Source: Chionoecetes opilio (lineage: Eukaryota > Arthropoda > Malacostraca > Decapoda > Majidae). Taken from it: a stretch of DNA of 64,000 bases. Made by a program: the position numbers and the translations under genes. Positions 46,340 through 57,933 of this stretch are shown in pieces; positions within the stretch are counted from its first letter, which is position 1, and each line of letters opens with the position of its first letter. The notes beneath the pieces are model-generated. The model made no database searches and had not been told where the DNA came from. It saw only the letters and a program-made list of their open reading frames with translations. The DNA lies in the NCBI GenBank assembly GCA_016584305.1, contig JACEEZ010018471.1, positions 246,189 to 310,188 on the forward strand, written 5' to 3'.

Positions 46340-46499
46340 CCATCCTGCTGTAACATTCCGTTCTTTCCCCTTCCCTCATCGTTTCGCTATTTTTCTTTAA
46401 CCCCTTCCCTTTATATGCTTTGCCATAGTGCCATATGACCTCTGATGTCTGGCACATTCACCTTTTTTCTGGCATTAAATCAATCAATCGGTAATTTAC

Positions 46500-47042
46500 G
46501 AAGAGACGGCACAGATCCCCTGACTTCTGATCTTTCTATAATTTCTTTATTGAGCAGAGCAAACCTAGTTTGGTTCAGTACGTACCTCAAAAACTCCCTT
46601 CTTCACCTGTCTACTCTACATAGCGTTCTATACAACTATCTTTCAGTGACAATTTAGTCTCCTGCCACTACTCAGCATAAACCTCTAAACAATATCCTCC
46701 AATCACACACAACTGTCACCTTCCTCCATGGGACATTTTTGGGATTTTCCCTACAAAAAAGCTCAACTGGAATCGTAAATTTGTTTACATCTCGCCTCTT
46801 GATAAATCAGCTATGAAGTTAGGTGTTCTGTGATGTACTTATGTATGCGCTACTGGATACTGTACTCAACATTGTGAAAATTGAAGTGCAAGTTGAATTC
46901 TTATCTGAATGGTATTTTTGATGATCCAGGCAATTAAAATTCATAAAAATTTCAGCATAAAAACGATTGGTGGCACATTGCAATGTGACAACCTGTGCCA
47001 CTGCTACAGGCACTGCCGCAGAGCCCTGTCACTTTATTCCTA
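46500..47042. other. no recognised feature
   Basis: Pre-insertion sequence continuing from 41875. No gene recognised. Confidence 0.4.
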
Positions 47043-47220
47043 TTAAAGTAATCGTCCAGACCATTTCATCATTCCTGATTTAATGCAGTCAAAATATAGC
47101 CATTATTGAATACTGTATATCAACAATATGTTGTCCCTTTTTGCATCCAGTCACCCGTTTTTTAATAATCTGCAATCAAAATCTGCAAATACCCTGAGCT
47201 TCCAAAACGCTCCTGATTTC

Positions 47221-47487
47221 TTGCTATAAGCCCCAAGTGATATGCCTCCTATATGCCTTCCTTACTCACCTCCCTGTCCCAATTACCAATTTATGATCTT
47301 CCCCCAACAATTACATGTCCTTCATCTGATCTAACCATCCTGCTGTAACTGTTAAGTTCCTTTCCCCTTCCCTCCCCGTTTCACTCTTTATCTCTAACCC
47401 CAACCCCTTTATGCTTTGCCATAGTGCCATATGACCTCTGATGTCTGGCACATTCCCCCCTTTTAAGCATTACAATAATTCAATTCC
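47221..47487 (+). mobile_element. LINE 3' fragment in copy B
   Basis: TCATCTGATCTAACCATCCT, TTTGCCATAGTGCCATATGA and CCTCTGATGTCTGGCACATT match the end of the LINE at 41887-46488. The tail is degenerate (AAGCATTACAATAATTCAAT). Confidence 0.85.
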
Positions 47488-47585
47488 TGGCAATTTGGAG
47501 ACGACGCACCATGGCTCGATGCCTTCACCCGAGGCCCCCCCCCCCTGCCCCTGGTAATCCAGAGGCATAAGAACAAAAATAAATA

Positions 47586-48388
47586 CACAGTGGTCCCTCA
47601 CATTTGGCGATCTAATTAGTCTTCCCAAACCATCGCCAAAAGTTAATTTCGCCAACCACGAATAGTACTTTCAATGGGAAAATTATCCATTAGTCTTTGA
47701 CGAGGCCCGAGTTCACCTTTTTGACCTCCATTTTCGTACTTTAACTGCTTAAAAGCAAAGACATTATGCATGAAACATTAACAGCAATACAAAAGACAAT
47801 AGATAATAGATAACAAGTTATTTACCATGAAGTATTTAGAGTTAGGCAGCGATGTAATGCATAATACTAAGAAAAAACAAGAGCTGGTCAACAAGGTGGC
47901 AGTTGCTGCTGCCAAGATGGCCGTCAGATGTAAACATCACCCCCTCCTGCTGCCGCTCTCCACTGTAAAACGTCTGATATCTTGGGTTTGCCGCTTCACC
48001 TGGGATACCTCGCTAGGCAACGCCCTCCGTGCCACCACCATGGGCCATTACTGCTCAGACTCCTCCCCGCACCCATGGATAAGAAAAACATCCCGCTTCC
48101 TGGATGTCTCCCTCACCCGCCTGCGGGTTACCGTCACACACAACACTCACGGCCCACCTGACGACGAGTCACCTAGTCTTTGACGAGGCCCGAGTTCCGG
48201 GAAGATAACAAACACCTACATGGACGCTTGTGGGCGGTGCATTCTGGGCCGACGTCATTCCGTGACGTCAGCGCGCGTCTTGCCAAAAGTTAATTTGAAG
48301 CGCCAAATGAGATTCTGGTACTGTATCCAACCTATTGCCAGTACTGTGTTTCGCCAAGCTGAGATTCGCCAAACACGAGGGACCACTG
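47586..48388. mobile_element. 0.8-kb TA-insertion MITE in copy B
   Basis: Ends CAGTGGTCCCTCACATTTGG / GAGGGACCACTG with more inner pairing (GGCGA/TCGCC), TA at 47584-47585 and 48389-48390, and two more bases (CA) at the left end. Inside, TAGTCTTTGACGAGGCCCG is present at 47691 and 48173 as a direct repeat around a GC-rich stretch. CAGTGGTCCC ends recall Tigger/pogo elements. Confidence 0.8.
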
Positions 48389-48726
48389 TAGTACTTGAAG
48401 AATTTTGGGTGTTTCTGATTTTTTTTTTTTATATATGGCATATACTTGCTTGTATTCTTTATGGGTGCAGCAAGAAAGCTGTGCCTTTCCAGGGAGCTTA
48501 GCACCTGTTTCCGACCGATATGGGCACGAGAAATGTGTGGAAAGGTTGGACTGCCGGGGGAAGGCAGGCTGTGTGATGCAGTTTGTTGACTCCGTGATGT
48601 CATCAGCAAGTTTCGCGCTTTGGCTGGAATGGGGCTGATTTTTTTCCCCGCGCTTTTACTAAAGTCGTCTTTTTACAGAAATAAGGAGTGGAAATTGATT
48701 ATTTTTTTGTGGATTAGGTGTTTTGA

Positions 48727-48785
48727 TTGATTGATTTAATGCTAAAAAAGGGAAAATGTGCCAGACATCGGAGGTCATATGGCAC
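48727..48785 (-). mobile_element. 59-bp LINE tail with 14-bp target duplication
   Basis: Inverse of the LINE end (TTAATGC, TGCCAGACATCGGAGGTCAT), flanked by ATTAGGTGTTTTGA at 48713-48726 and 48786-48799. Confidence 0.9.
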
Positions 48786-48859
48786 ATTAGGTGTTTTGAA
48801 TGAACATTCTAACATACTTATGCAAAGAAAAAATGGGTCTGGACGATTACTTCAAGATA

Positions 48860-49980
48860 TAAGCTGTTTTTTTCAAGGAAGTGTATAGATAGGTGATAAA
48901 GGGGCTATTACACTGGGCAAATTTTCCATGTATCTCTGGTAAAATATGGAGGATTTTTGCCTACGTGGACCTACCGCGGTTCTCCAATCACACTTGCCTC
49001 GCGCTCCCTCGTCGCATCGTAGTTTTGACTGATGCATTTCCACAACAATAAAAATAGCTGACGTCCCTCCCCAAGCCCCAGTTTTCACTCTGCAGAGCTG
49101 GGCTCCTTTGGCCCTAGTGGCACTGAATTTACTTAAACAACGAAAAAAAAAACTGAATGTGGGGGCAGAGATGGCCTAGTTGCGAGAAGAGAGGAGCATA
49201 GTGAAGTGAAGGGTATGCCTGACAACCTACCCTCCTCGCCTTGAGGGCATAGGCGGATCCAGTCAGGTAATGCCACCAGTCGTTTTAGGGCGCACAAATT
49301 TTCCTGCACTTAAATTGGCTTTATCATCAAAAATACTGTTCACATCGAAAAATCAGCATCACTGCTTTACTATATGAGGCTTGAAGATTTCCAATCTATA
49401 GTTACCTCAAGTAGAGTAAATGGGTCCATTACCTTGCTTTCAGTTATGTTTTTGGTTCACTGCAGGCTTTTGCTTGTAATTTTTAAAAAATATTTTGTTA
49501 GACTGGATAACTGTAGATAATTGTGTAAGAATTTCCCTTTCTTTTACTTGTCATGCCACGTGCCACACACGTGACTGCCTCGTGATGCCTCGTTTTCTAC
49601 TCTGCATACGAGACATTTGTAGACAATGTGTGTGTTGATACTGCTGAAGACACAACCTCCATAGGTTAAACTATTGTCTAAAACTGTCGATAATTGTAGA
49701 CAGCTCTAGTAGGCCAGTAAATTTAATCAAGATACTCCAAAAGTACAAGTGCTTTCAGATGTTTCAAAATGTGCAAATTGATTTTGAATGTGAAGAAAGA
49801 AGTATTGGCATGATTGTGATCATTGAAGCAGCCAGTAATATCTGGAGGGTAAGACTGAGGCAGCGATGGTGATCATGAGTATAGCTTTGAGTCATTTTGT
49901 ATGAACAGGTAAGATGAAACTAATCTAAATCCCATTTTATTAAAAGAAACTGTCAATAATGATATATGTCTTGGCCTGAC
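48860..49980. other. no recognised feature
   Basis: Contains the sequence upstream of the first visible exon of gene 3. I could not find further exons, though short ones could be missed. Confidence 0.4.
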
Positions 49981-49982
49981 AG

Positions 49983-50143
49983 ATCTATGGGCTCCCGTCT
50001 GGGCAGGAGTTCCTTCATGTTTGGCGGTGACATGGGGCGGAAGGACATGTCATTTGGACCAAGTCTTCAGAGTGAGATGCAGCAGCTAAAAAGACAGCTT
50101 GATTTTGTGAATCAAAAGTATGAGAATGAAAAGCTGAAAAGAG
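49983..50143 (+). CDS. exon of unidentified gene 3 (helix start)
   Basis: Acceptor CCTGACAG ends at 49982; donor GTATGT at 50144. Enters with one base of a codon and leaves in phase 1. Confidence 0.68.
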
Positions 50144-53100
50144 GTATGTATTCTACCAATCATATTCAAGAATTAGATCTAGACGGGGATCTTGGTGGTT
50201 GATCCTTCTGTGTGTTGTAGAATATAAAGGGAGTCCCATAGTCCCAGGAACAAGGACAACATTCAAGTAGGCTTTATCACTTTTCCCCTCCATCATGAAG
50301 GACGCCTCGGGCTGGCGTGGGGAAAGTGCATAAAAAAAATTGTAGGTAGAATCCCAAAATATGTTTAATTATGTATAAGTATTTGGCATTTTTATTTTGC
50401 CAAGATATTGTTGGGATGGAACTGTATATTGAAATTTTTTTTAATGAAAAATTGCTAGATGACACATGTACGATACTGTCTTTCAGCATTTTTTCAACGT
50501 ACAATTATTTTCCTCCTTTCAGAATTGCTGGAGAAAGAAAAGGCTTTGGATATGGAGAGAGCAGCCATGTTGAGTTCTCAGGGAGGCAACTACAACAGTG
50601 GAATGGTATGTATGTCTACAGGGCAAAACACATGATAATCTGTTTATGCTCTATACTGTTATCCACATTAAGTAAGGTATGTGGAAACATGATGGTTAAT
50701 AGGATACAGGTTGTGTAGTATATAGCGAGACAAGTTCACAAACATTTTGAGGCCTTAAGATGACTATGAAAAATAAGAATGTTAGAATGGTTCCTTAAAG
50801 TAATTGTCCAGACTATTTCATCATTCCTGATTTGATGTAGTTAGAGTATAGCCATTATCGAGTGTATCAACAATATGTTGTCACTTTTTGCATCCACTCA
50901 GCCGTTTTTTTAATAATCCGCAATCAAAATCTGTAAATTCCCCGAACTTCGAAAACGCTGCTGGCAACTGGCAGACGATGCGCCACAGCTCGGTGACGTA
51001 ACAAAAGGAAGGCTCCTCTTCCCGCGCTGCTGTGTGTGTGTATTAGTGTTTGTGTGTGTGTGTATTAGTGTTTGTGTGTGTGTGTATTAGTGTTTGTGTG
51101 TGTGTGTGTAGTAGTGTTTGTGTGTGTGTGTGTAGTAGTGTTTGTGTGTGTGTGTAGTAGTGTTTGTGTGTGTGTGTAGTAGTGTTTGTGTGTGTGTGTA
51201 GTAGTGTTTGTGTGTGTGTGTAGTAGTGTTTGTGTATGTGTGTAGTAGTGTTTGTGTGTGTGTAGTAGTAGTGTTTGTGTATGTGCATAGTAGTGTTTGT
51301 GTGTGTGTGTGTGTGCGTAGTAATGTGTGTGTGTGTGTGTAGTAGTGTTTGTGTGTGCGTGTGTAGTAGTGTTTGTATGTGCGTGTGTAGTAGTGTTTGT
51401 GTGTGTGTGTGTAGTAGTGTTTGTGTGTGTGTGTGTAGTAGTGTTTGTGTGTGTGTGTAGTAGTGTTTGTGTGTGTGTAATAGTGTTTGTGTGTGTGTGT
51501 AGTAGTGTTTGTGTGTGTGTGTGTGTAGTAGTGTTTGTGTGTGTGTGTGTAGTAGTGTTTGTGTGTGTGTGTGTGTAGTAGTGTTTGTATGTGTGTGTGT
51601 GTAGTAGTGATTGTATGTGTGTGTGTAGTAGTGTTTGTGTGTGTGTGTGTGTAGTAGTGTTTGTGTGTGTAGTACGTAGTGTTTGTGTAGTAGTGTTTGT
51701 GTGTGTGTGTGTGTGTAGTAGTGTTTGTGTGTGTGTGTGTGTAGTAGTGTTTGTGTGTGTGTGTAGTAGTGTTTGTGTGTGTGTGTGTAGTAGTGTTTGT
51801 GTGTGTGTAGTAGTGTTTGTGTGTGTGTAGTAGTGTTTGTGTGTGTGTGTAGAAGTGTTTGTGTATGTAGTAGTGTTGAACCTCAGCAGGCTCCGCTAAC
51901 ACCTGTTCATCCACCTCGTACTCTGGCTCAAACATATAGGGTTGGGCTCCCATCACAATCTGGTTCGTTTTTCTCATATACGCGAGCAGCGTCATCAATA
52001 ACATGCGTAGCCCTGTTGGAGGGAAGAACAAAAATTTCGCGCGCTTTTTACAAAAGTCGTGTTTTTACGTAAATAAGGCCTGGAAATCAATTATTTTTGG
52101 TGGATTAGGTGTTTTGAATTCCTAATTATTCAACATAATTAGGCAAAAAAAAAATGGGTCTGGACGATTACTTTAACCCCTTCGTGCCCAGATCTTTCCT
52201 TTGCTATGAAAAATTGTATGTTGTCGAGTCATAAAATTACGAAAAGTAACTGAATATAACAAATTAGTTAATTGACAAAGATACTAAACAGGTCAAATCT
52301 ATACAATATTGCTTATATTCACTAAAAATCATCTATTGGTAGTCAAATTACAATTGAAATTACGTTCTGGGTCTGAAGGGGTTAAGATCAAAGACTGAGA
52401 AGTGAGTCAGTTATTGTTTGCAGATGATACAGCACTTGTAGATAGCAGGGAAAGCTACAAAGTCTAGTTATAGATTTTGGAAGAGTGTAACAGAAGAAAA
52501 CTGAAAGTGAATGTAGCCAGGTGATGAGATGCAGCAGGGAAGGGGTCAAGGAGGTGGTGACTTAGTGTGGAGGGGCAAGAGGCTAGAATAGTCCTGATAT
52601 TTAGGTGTGGACATTGAGGCATTGAGGAACAGCCACTGAATTATAGGCCGGTATCACTAACCAGAGTTGTTGCAAAAATTTGTGAGAGTATTGTGAAAAA
52701 CAGATCGATTGAATAACTTGAGGAAACCAGTAATCAATTTAACCCCTTGAGGCCCAGAACGTAATTTTCATTGTAATTTGGGTACCATTAGACGATTTTT
52801 AGTGACTATATGCAATGTTTTATTGATATGACCTGTTTAGTATCCTTGTCCACTAGCTTATTTGGTATATTAAGTTACTTTTCGTAATTTTATGGCTAAC
52901 AACAGACAATTTTATATAGCAAAGGAAAGATCTGGGCGTGAAGGAGTTAATCCTCAATATACCCTTTCCTTTAGAAGCATTAAGGAGGGTCATGATGCTT
53001 TTCCTATCTTCACCTACAGTCATTCTATAAGTGGCTTCCCTTGTGTGAAGATAACTGCAAATCTTTCAGTTGATGAAAAAAAGGAAAATTTCTTTAGTCA

Positions 53101-53615
53101 TTTTCTAAATTCTTTGAATGTCAAGCTATATAAGGTGTCTGGAATTGAGTGATGTCTTCTGGTATGTCACCAGGCCTCATAGGTTACCTACTTCTTGTGT
53201 GGTCATTGCTGGTCATGGATGTGCCACAAATATTGAATTCATAATCATAATGCATAGTTAGTATAATAGTATAACAATTGGTTTGACAATATTTTGCTTA
53301 TTTGATAAAGATTGCAAATTTTCAAAGCTGGGAATTTTTTATTCATTATTTATCTAGGGATATATATGCATATTATCTTGCTGTCAGGATGGGCTACAAG
53401 GTATGCAAGGCAGACATTAAATTGATCAATTAAGTGAAATTAGAAATGAAAATTCAAGAATGGCAGGAGACCACTATTCACAGGACTCTCCTCCACAGGC
53501 AATGCTGAACTCGCCCACCTATGGCGGCGGCGACCTGGACAACTACCAGCAGGGACTCAAGCGAGACTCCATGACAATGCAAGATAATTGGGACCTGAAG
53601 CGGCAACGCTACTGA
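49983..53615 (+). CDS. 3' part of an unidentified gene (coiled coil, KRQRY end)
   Basis: Three exons chain in phase: 49983-50143, 50523-50605 and 53499-53615 (TGA 53613-53615), together 119 residues. Visible: SMGSRLGRSSFMFGGDMGRK, then a heptad-like charged helix from SEMQQLKRQLDFVNQKYENE through KLKRELLEKEKALDMERAAM, a Gly/Asn/Tyr stretch (GGNYNSGM, YGGGDLDNYQQ) and the basic C-terminus NWDLKRQRY. The composition (Gly-rich, charged helix, basic end) would suit a nuclear RNA-associated protein, but no domain is recognised. Earlier exons must lie upstream; the first visible acceptor needs a donor in phase 2. Confidence 0.7.
50523..50605 (+). CDS. exon of unidentified gene 3 (helix end)
   Basis: Acceptor CCTTTCAG ends at 50522; donor GTATGT at 50606. 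It encodes ELLEKEKALDMERAAMLSSQ and NYNSGM. Phase 1 to phase 0. Confidence 0.72.
50799..52172 (+). mobile_element. TTAA-duplication element, copy C
   Basis: Left end AGTAATTGTCCAGAC after TTAA 50795-50798; right end GGTCTGGACGATTACT before TTAA 52173-52176. The flanks match copy B. The centre has expanded into a GT-rich minisatellite (51036-51873). Lies in the last intron of gene 3. Confidence 0.85.
51036..51873. repeat. GT-rich minisatellite, about 35-40 units
   Basis: Units of (GT)n followed by AGTAGTGTTT (early units ATTAGTGTTT), 18-26 bp long depending on the GT count. On the minus strand it reads as THTNTTTHTHKHYY repeats over more than 300 codons, which I take as chance. Confidence 0.93.
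52177..52381 (-). mobile_element. 205-bp piggyBac-like MITE sharing a TTAA
   Basis: Ends CCCCTTCGTGCCCAGATC and TTCTGGGTCTGAAGGGG; TTAA at 52173-52176 (shared with copy C) and 52382-52385. Inverse orientation of 32358 and 52743. Confidence 0.9.
52390..52738 (+). pseudogene. two LINE reverse-transcriptase remnants
   Basis: SQLLFADDTALVDS at about 52409 with RRKLKVNVA at about 52495 is the FADD box region. YRPVSLTRVVAKICESIVKN at about 52646 is the upstream fingers motif. Their order is reversed relative to an intact gene, so two fragments lie side by side. A CR1/RTE-like lineage, distinct from the RNase H LINE. Confidence 0.7.
52743..52946 (+). mobile_element. 204-bp piggyBac-like MITE
   Basis: Ends CCCCTTGAGGCCCAGAACG and TCTGGGCGTGAAGGAG; TTAA at 52739-52742 and 52947-52950. 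Only 357 bases from the copy at 52177. Confidence 0.9.
53499..53615 (+). CDS. last coding exon of unidentified gene 3
   Basis: Acceptor CTCCACAG ends at 53498. 38 codons, AMLNSPTYGGGDLDNYQQ to DNWDLKRQRY, then TGA. Confidence 0.75.
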   Translation, partial: AMLNSPTYGGGDLDNYQQGLKRDSMTMQDNWDLKRQRY

Positions 53616-55840
53616 TTGAACGTGAAGTCTCCAGTGTTGAACAATGCGTCTTTTATGGGGCATACACTCAAACCTCGCTAAGTCAAAGTAGGAGCTTATT
53701 CATGAACATTTCAGTGGGCGAAACATTTGAATTTCAGATTGGTAGTTTGTGTATTGTGGTCACACTTTATGTATGGATATATTGCAAATTTTCTAAATGG
53801 CGTGTTATAAACCAGGATTTCCTGGAAATTAGTGAGTCAAGTTATCAAACAAGCTGAGATTTATGCAGTTGATGACATCACCGTACTGGAGAGTGTAGTC
53901 ATGTGTTCTCTCCACTGACGGTGAAGGAGACATCATTTTCTCGCAATACAAGTACGTTTGTGGTGATCTTTGACTAAATTTTTACTACCTTGTATTTGGC
54001 TGTTAGACCCTTCTAACCTTCATGCCGTGGTCTTTCCATGGGATCATGTCAACGCAGCCCATTGGGAGTGTTAATGCTGTATAACTTTTTTTATAAATGT
54101 GAACACTACACTATCATAATCCATACACCTACCTTGAATCCATACATAAAATACTAAAAACTATAAAAATGGATGTGTTTCTAATAGATTGATTGTGGCA
54201 AGAATTTTGATAAGTTTGATTTGCATACAGGTGTTGGGTGCGACTGTTTCAGGCATCATTGTTGTTCCTGTTTTCATTCACTGGCTATTTATGAGAATGA
54301 TCTTGAGGAAATATTGTTTCTTGAGAGTGCAGAGCTGTTCCCCACCAATCAGACAATATTTTTTTATTCATTGATATACAGACCTAGAAAACTTACTAAA
54401 TGTCATGAGTAATAATTCACAAAGGAGGTAAATTTATGTAGATGTTGAATTAGCGAGGCTTGTGTGTATTATCTGTTTTATGATTGTGTATTACCTAAAA
54501 TAAATACAATATTTGGTTTAGGAGAATTTTTGGGCGAGTCATTATTGCATGTATATACTAAGCTGATTGAAAAATAACTCATTCGAAGTGTTGTAATAAA
54601 GGTATCTGCTTTCAATATTTTTTGTAGAACTGTTTCATGTGTAATAATCACATTTGACTTCTAATGTTCTCCCAGATTAAGAATTGTGTCCACTGAAAAT
54701 GTTGCATCCTTGGCACTGAATGAAACTGGAGTGTCCAACTTTCCACACCTTAGTTAGATAGGAACAGGGTAACAAATCACGGGAACATTTTCATCTTAGA
54801 ATACTGTCTGTCACTTGGTAATATGAAAAATAAATAGTAATGTCCATTCTTATATAGATTCTGTTTATTTTGAATAAAACCTTAATGTATTGAAGGCAAA
54901 GTTTCCAAGTGCCAACTTTGTCATTATTTTGTGTAGTGAATTTTATATGTAAGCAAAACTAATTTAAGTATTTGACTATGGTGCAGTGATTTGTATGTCT
55001 TTTGTTTCCATGCATTTCAAGTATAAATCTGCACGCATAGCTATGCATTTTATGAGCCATTTTAAATCTAAGTATCCTTTTTGATTGGTGAAATTTATGG
55101 TAATGGAGCTAATAATTGATTTTCTGAAAGGGATTTCAAAATAAAGATACTTTCCATAATATATGAGGTATCATTAGCTAAAAATGCCCGTGATAAATTT
55201 AATTCCTGCGTCTAACTAAGGGAAAGGAAATAGTAGGTGGTAACTAAGGGTATTGATCTTAGCATTGAGCCAGACAGCTGCGTTACTGATGTGGTGTTCT
55301 GTTGCTTGACTCGTGTCAACGGTGCCACGGATTTAAAAAAATGAATATAAATCATACGAGAGTTCTTCGTTGATGGCATACAATTTTTTCACATTTGAAT
55401 TTTGATATTGAAGTAGTTCTTTTTTATAATAGGTTTCTAAGATGAAAATACTCATGGCAAGTTACCCTGTCTTTCTAACATTTTGTTGGGTAAATATAGG
55501 CCCTCCCCTACTTACCAACATAATTTGCGCTGGGCTTTGTACTAAACTTTAAATGTGTTCCAAGTCCAACATGGAAAGCTCAATGCTTTTTACTAACACC
55601 ACCGCCACTGGCTCCATTTGAATACTCTTGAGATATGTTTAAGGTGATTAAATATTTTGTAAAACCATAATATGTATTTACAGACAGGTTTGCATGTAAC
55701 TCAAAGTATGTACTGTAACTTAAAAGTATGTACGTATGTAGGGTAATACGTGTAGTTTGTTTACATTCCAAAAAATATGATATGGTTCAGGATAGTATGA
55801 TTATTCATCTTTTAGTTACATACTAAGTAAATATTTGTGT
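53616..55840 (+). other. probable 3'UTR of gene 3 and downstream
   Basis: AT-rich, transposon-poor. AATAAA-type signals near 54500, 54596, 54829 and 54873. No further gene recognised. Confidence 0.45.
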
Positions 55841-55950
55841 TGTGAGAGGTGTGGATAACTGAACTATCCTTAAGTATACCTGTTCAAGGGGGGCTTGTGA
55901 GAGGTGTGGATAACTGAACTATCCTTAAGTATACCTGTTCAAGGGGGGCG
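55841..55950. repeat. 55-bp tandem duplication
   Basis: TGTGAGAGGTGTGGATAACT through CTGTTCAAGGGGGG occurs twice without visible difference, 55 bases apart, suggesting a recent event. Confidence 0.9.
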
Positions 55951-56404
55951 TTCTCTTTTTATGTTCCCATTTATAGGGTAGAGGGTTGGGAGGCCTTTGC
56001 CGAGTGGCTAATTTCCCCTGAAAACAAAAGATTAATTTGCTTTTTGTAATGTGCCACCATACTCGTATGAGAAAAGGCCAACTTTATGAATAGAATGTAA
56101 TACTCGATATACGTAGATATTTGTATTTCTCATTACGCAAGCTGTTACTCAAGTACAGCCGTGGATGAAATTATTTTGATTTTATTTATGTAAGTACAGT
56201 GTTGCCAAATTCTATACAGTACAAAATACCTTCTTGACTAAGGCTGTGGACAATGCTAATAACCAACCCTCAGATCCAAGATAGAAATTTATGAAATAGA
56301 ACATTGCTCAAATCAAGCAAGAATTATTCTCCTAAATATTGCAATCATAAAGTCTGTAGCTATACTGGAAATTTTATTTTCTGATAAATGTTCATGTATA
56401 TAAG

Positions 56405-56490
56405 TAGCCCTATGGTGTAGTAATTAGCATGCTTGGCTCTCAATCAAGAGATGCATGAATCTGAGAGGATGCGAGTTTGATTTCCTTGTT
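56405..56490 (+). mobile_element. SINE head remnant
   Basis: CCTATGGTGTAGTAATTAGC (A box) and GCGAGTTTGATTTCC (altered B box). Confidence 0.45.
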
Positions 56491-56529
56491 GACAGATCAT
56501 TTGGACTTGTCTTTTTTCACACCAGTCCA

Positions 56530-56791
56530 TGTTCCCTTTCCCGACCTCCCTGTCTTGCGGACATTCTCCCGGAATCCCCCTCCTTCTCCCTGGAAAATTT
56601 AACCTCCTTCGTCCAACAAATCCACATCCTACATCTGATCTAACCATCCTGCTGTAACATTCCGTTCTTTCCCCTTCCCTCATTGTTTCACTATTATTCT
56701 TTAATCTCTTCCCTTTATATGCTTTGCCATAGTGCCATATGACCTCTGATGTCTGGCACATTCACCTTTTTAGGCATTAAATCAATCAATC
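56530..56791 (+). mobile_element. LINE 3' fragment
   Basis: Matches 46232-46488: CCCGACCTCCCTGTCTTGCG, CATCCTACATCTGATCTAAC, ACCTCTGATGTCTGGCACAT and the AATCAATCAATC tail. 5'-truncated within the coding end. Confidence 0.9.
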
Positions 56792-57189
56792 ACCTAGAAG
56801 AGAGCAGGTACAGGATGTATGGTAAGGAGCTGTGACCTCAAAATCCTGGCAGGTTCTGAAGATGGCAATCCTTTGCTCTTGAAGGTGTGAATGAGGTGTG
56901 TGTGTGTGTGTGTGACTCACCCACGGTCTTACCCATGCCAGCTGAACTCGGGATTGCCAGGTATTGTCCACCCGGAAAGAGATTGGAGCTCATAGTAGTG
57001 CCTAATCTTTGGGTACCTAATGGTGGGACCTCACACACCACACACACCCCATCCTCTTGCCCAAAGGAGACAGTAACAGCCTACGCTGTCAGCAGAATCT
57101 ACCCCGAGCCGAGCTTGAACCATCAACTTGTATGTGTACTTTGGAAGTATTTATTCACTTATTGATGCAGCTGAGATGGATCTCCACTG

Positions 57190-57405
57190 CTACCAGACAG
57201 CTCTCTCTCCTTGATCCAGTGCAGGAGACTATTTGAGTTGGAGCTGGTGTATCCTGGTGTTGGCGGTTGGTCTGGTATATTGGCCCGCCAGGCATCCAAG
57301 TTGTACTTGAAGGTGTCGGGTGAGACACCCCTCATGTTTCTTAGTTTTGTCGGGATGCAGTTGAATAATCTTATACCACTGAAGGTGAAGCTGTGGTGTC
57401 AGAGT
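57190..57405 (-). pseudogene. LINE C-terminal fragment (minus)
   Basis: Reads RLFNCIPTKLRNMRGVSPDT, FKYNLDAWRANIPDQPPTPG and SNSLLHWIKE on the minus strand, the same layout as the fragment at 60215-60829. Second LINE family, CR1/RTE-like. Confidence 0.75.
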
Positions 57406-57775
57406 TCTTACTCTGTGAGATGCTCCTGGGGTGCTGCACACGTAGCACAGCCGTCCTCTCCTGGGGTGTGCTGTTTCTTGCACATTTGTGTTTGGTATTT
57501 TGTGTCTCGGATATCAAGAGATTTTATCTATCAAAAGAGATATCAATATGTGTGTATTCATCTAGTGATTTTCAGGAAAAGAGCAAAGCTCGTATTGTTA
57601 CGTCTTTGAAATTATGAATAGTCTTGGCATGTACTACTTTTTTATCCATGTTTTTCCACAGTTCAAAAGATCTGTATGGTCAACTATATTTCTTGATATA
57701 TCTCTTATATGTGATCCTTTTCAAGTTCTTCCCATGATCTCTTTTATCTTTTGCGTCCCACAAATACACATCCAT

Positions 57776-57933
<158 letters not shown>

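Larger units (their letters stand above)
41887..46488 (+). mobile_element. non-LTR retrotransposon (RNase H-bearing, I-like), 5'-truncated
   Basis: Flanked by the perfect 11-bp duplication CGGTAATTTAC at 41876-41886 and 46489-46499. Order of domains: end of an endonuclease (VVGDFNCRHSLWGD at about 41999), reverse transcriptase (DYRPIALTSCLCKLLERMI at about 43145, YVDDLAIYA at about 43627), RNase H (YTDGSK at about 45520, ELYAILFALK, TDSRNSL), a Cys motif (CTPCQAPLTVQHVLISCPH at about 46140) and a tail ending AATCAATCAATC. Multiple stops and frame shifts. RNase H plus an endonuclease points to the I/R1/LOA side of LINEs rather than to Jockey or RTE. A 1,018-bp element at 43896-44913 interrupts it. 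Confidence 0.9.
47047..48851 (+). mobile_element. TTAA-duplication element, copy B
   Basis: Left end AGTAATCGTCCAGACC after TTAA 47043-47046; right end GGTCTGGACGATTACT before TCAA 48852-48855 (one change from TTAA). It contains three other insertions: a LINE 3' part (47221-47487, +), a TIR element (47586-48388) and a LINE tail (48727-48785, -). Without these about 660-680 bp remain, matching the flanks of copies A and C. Confidence 0.85.

Noticed and set aside
51087..52031. 314-codon minus-strand frame (Thr/His/Tyr-rich)
   Set aside because: Translation of the GT-rich minisatellite in TTAA copy C.
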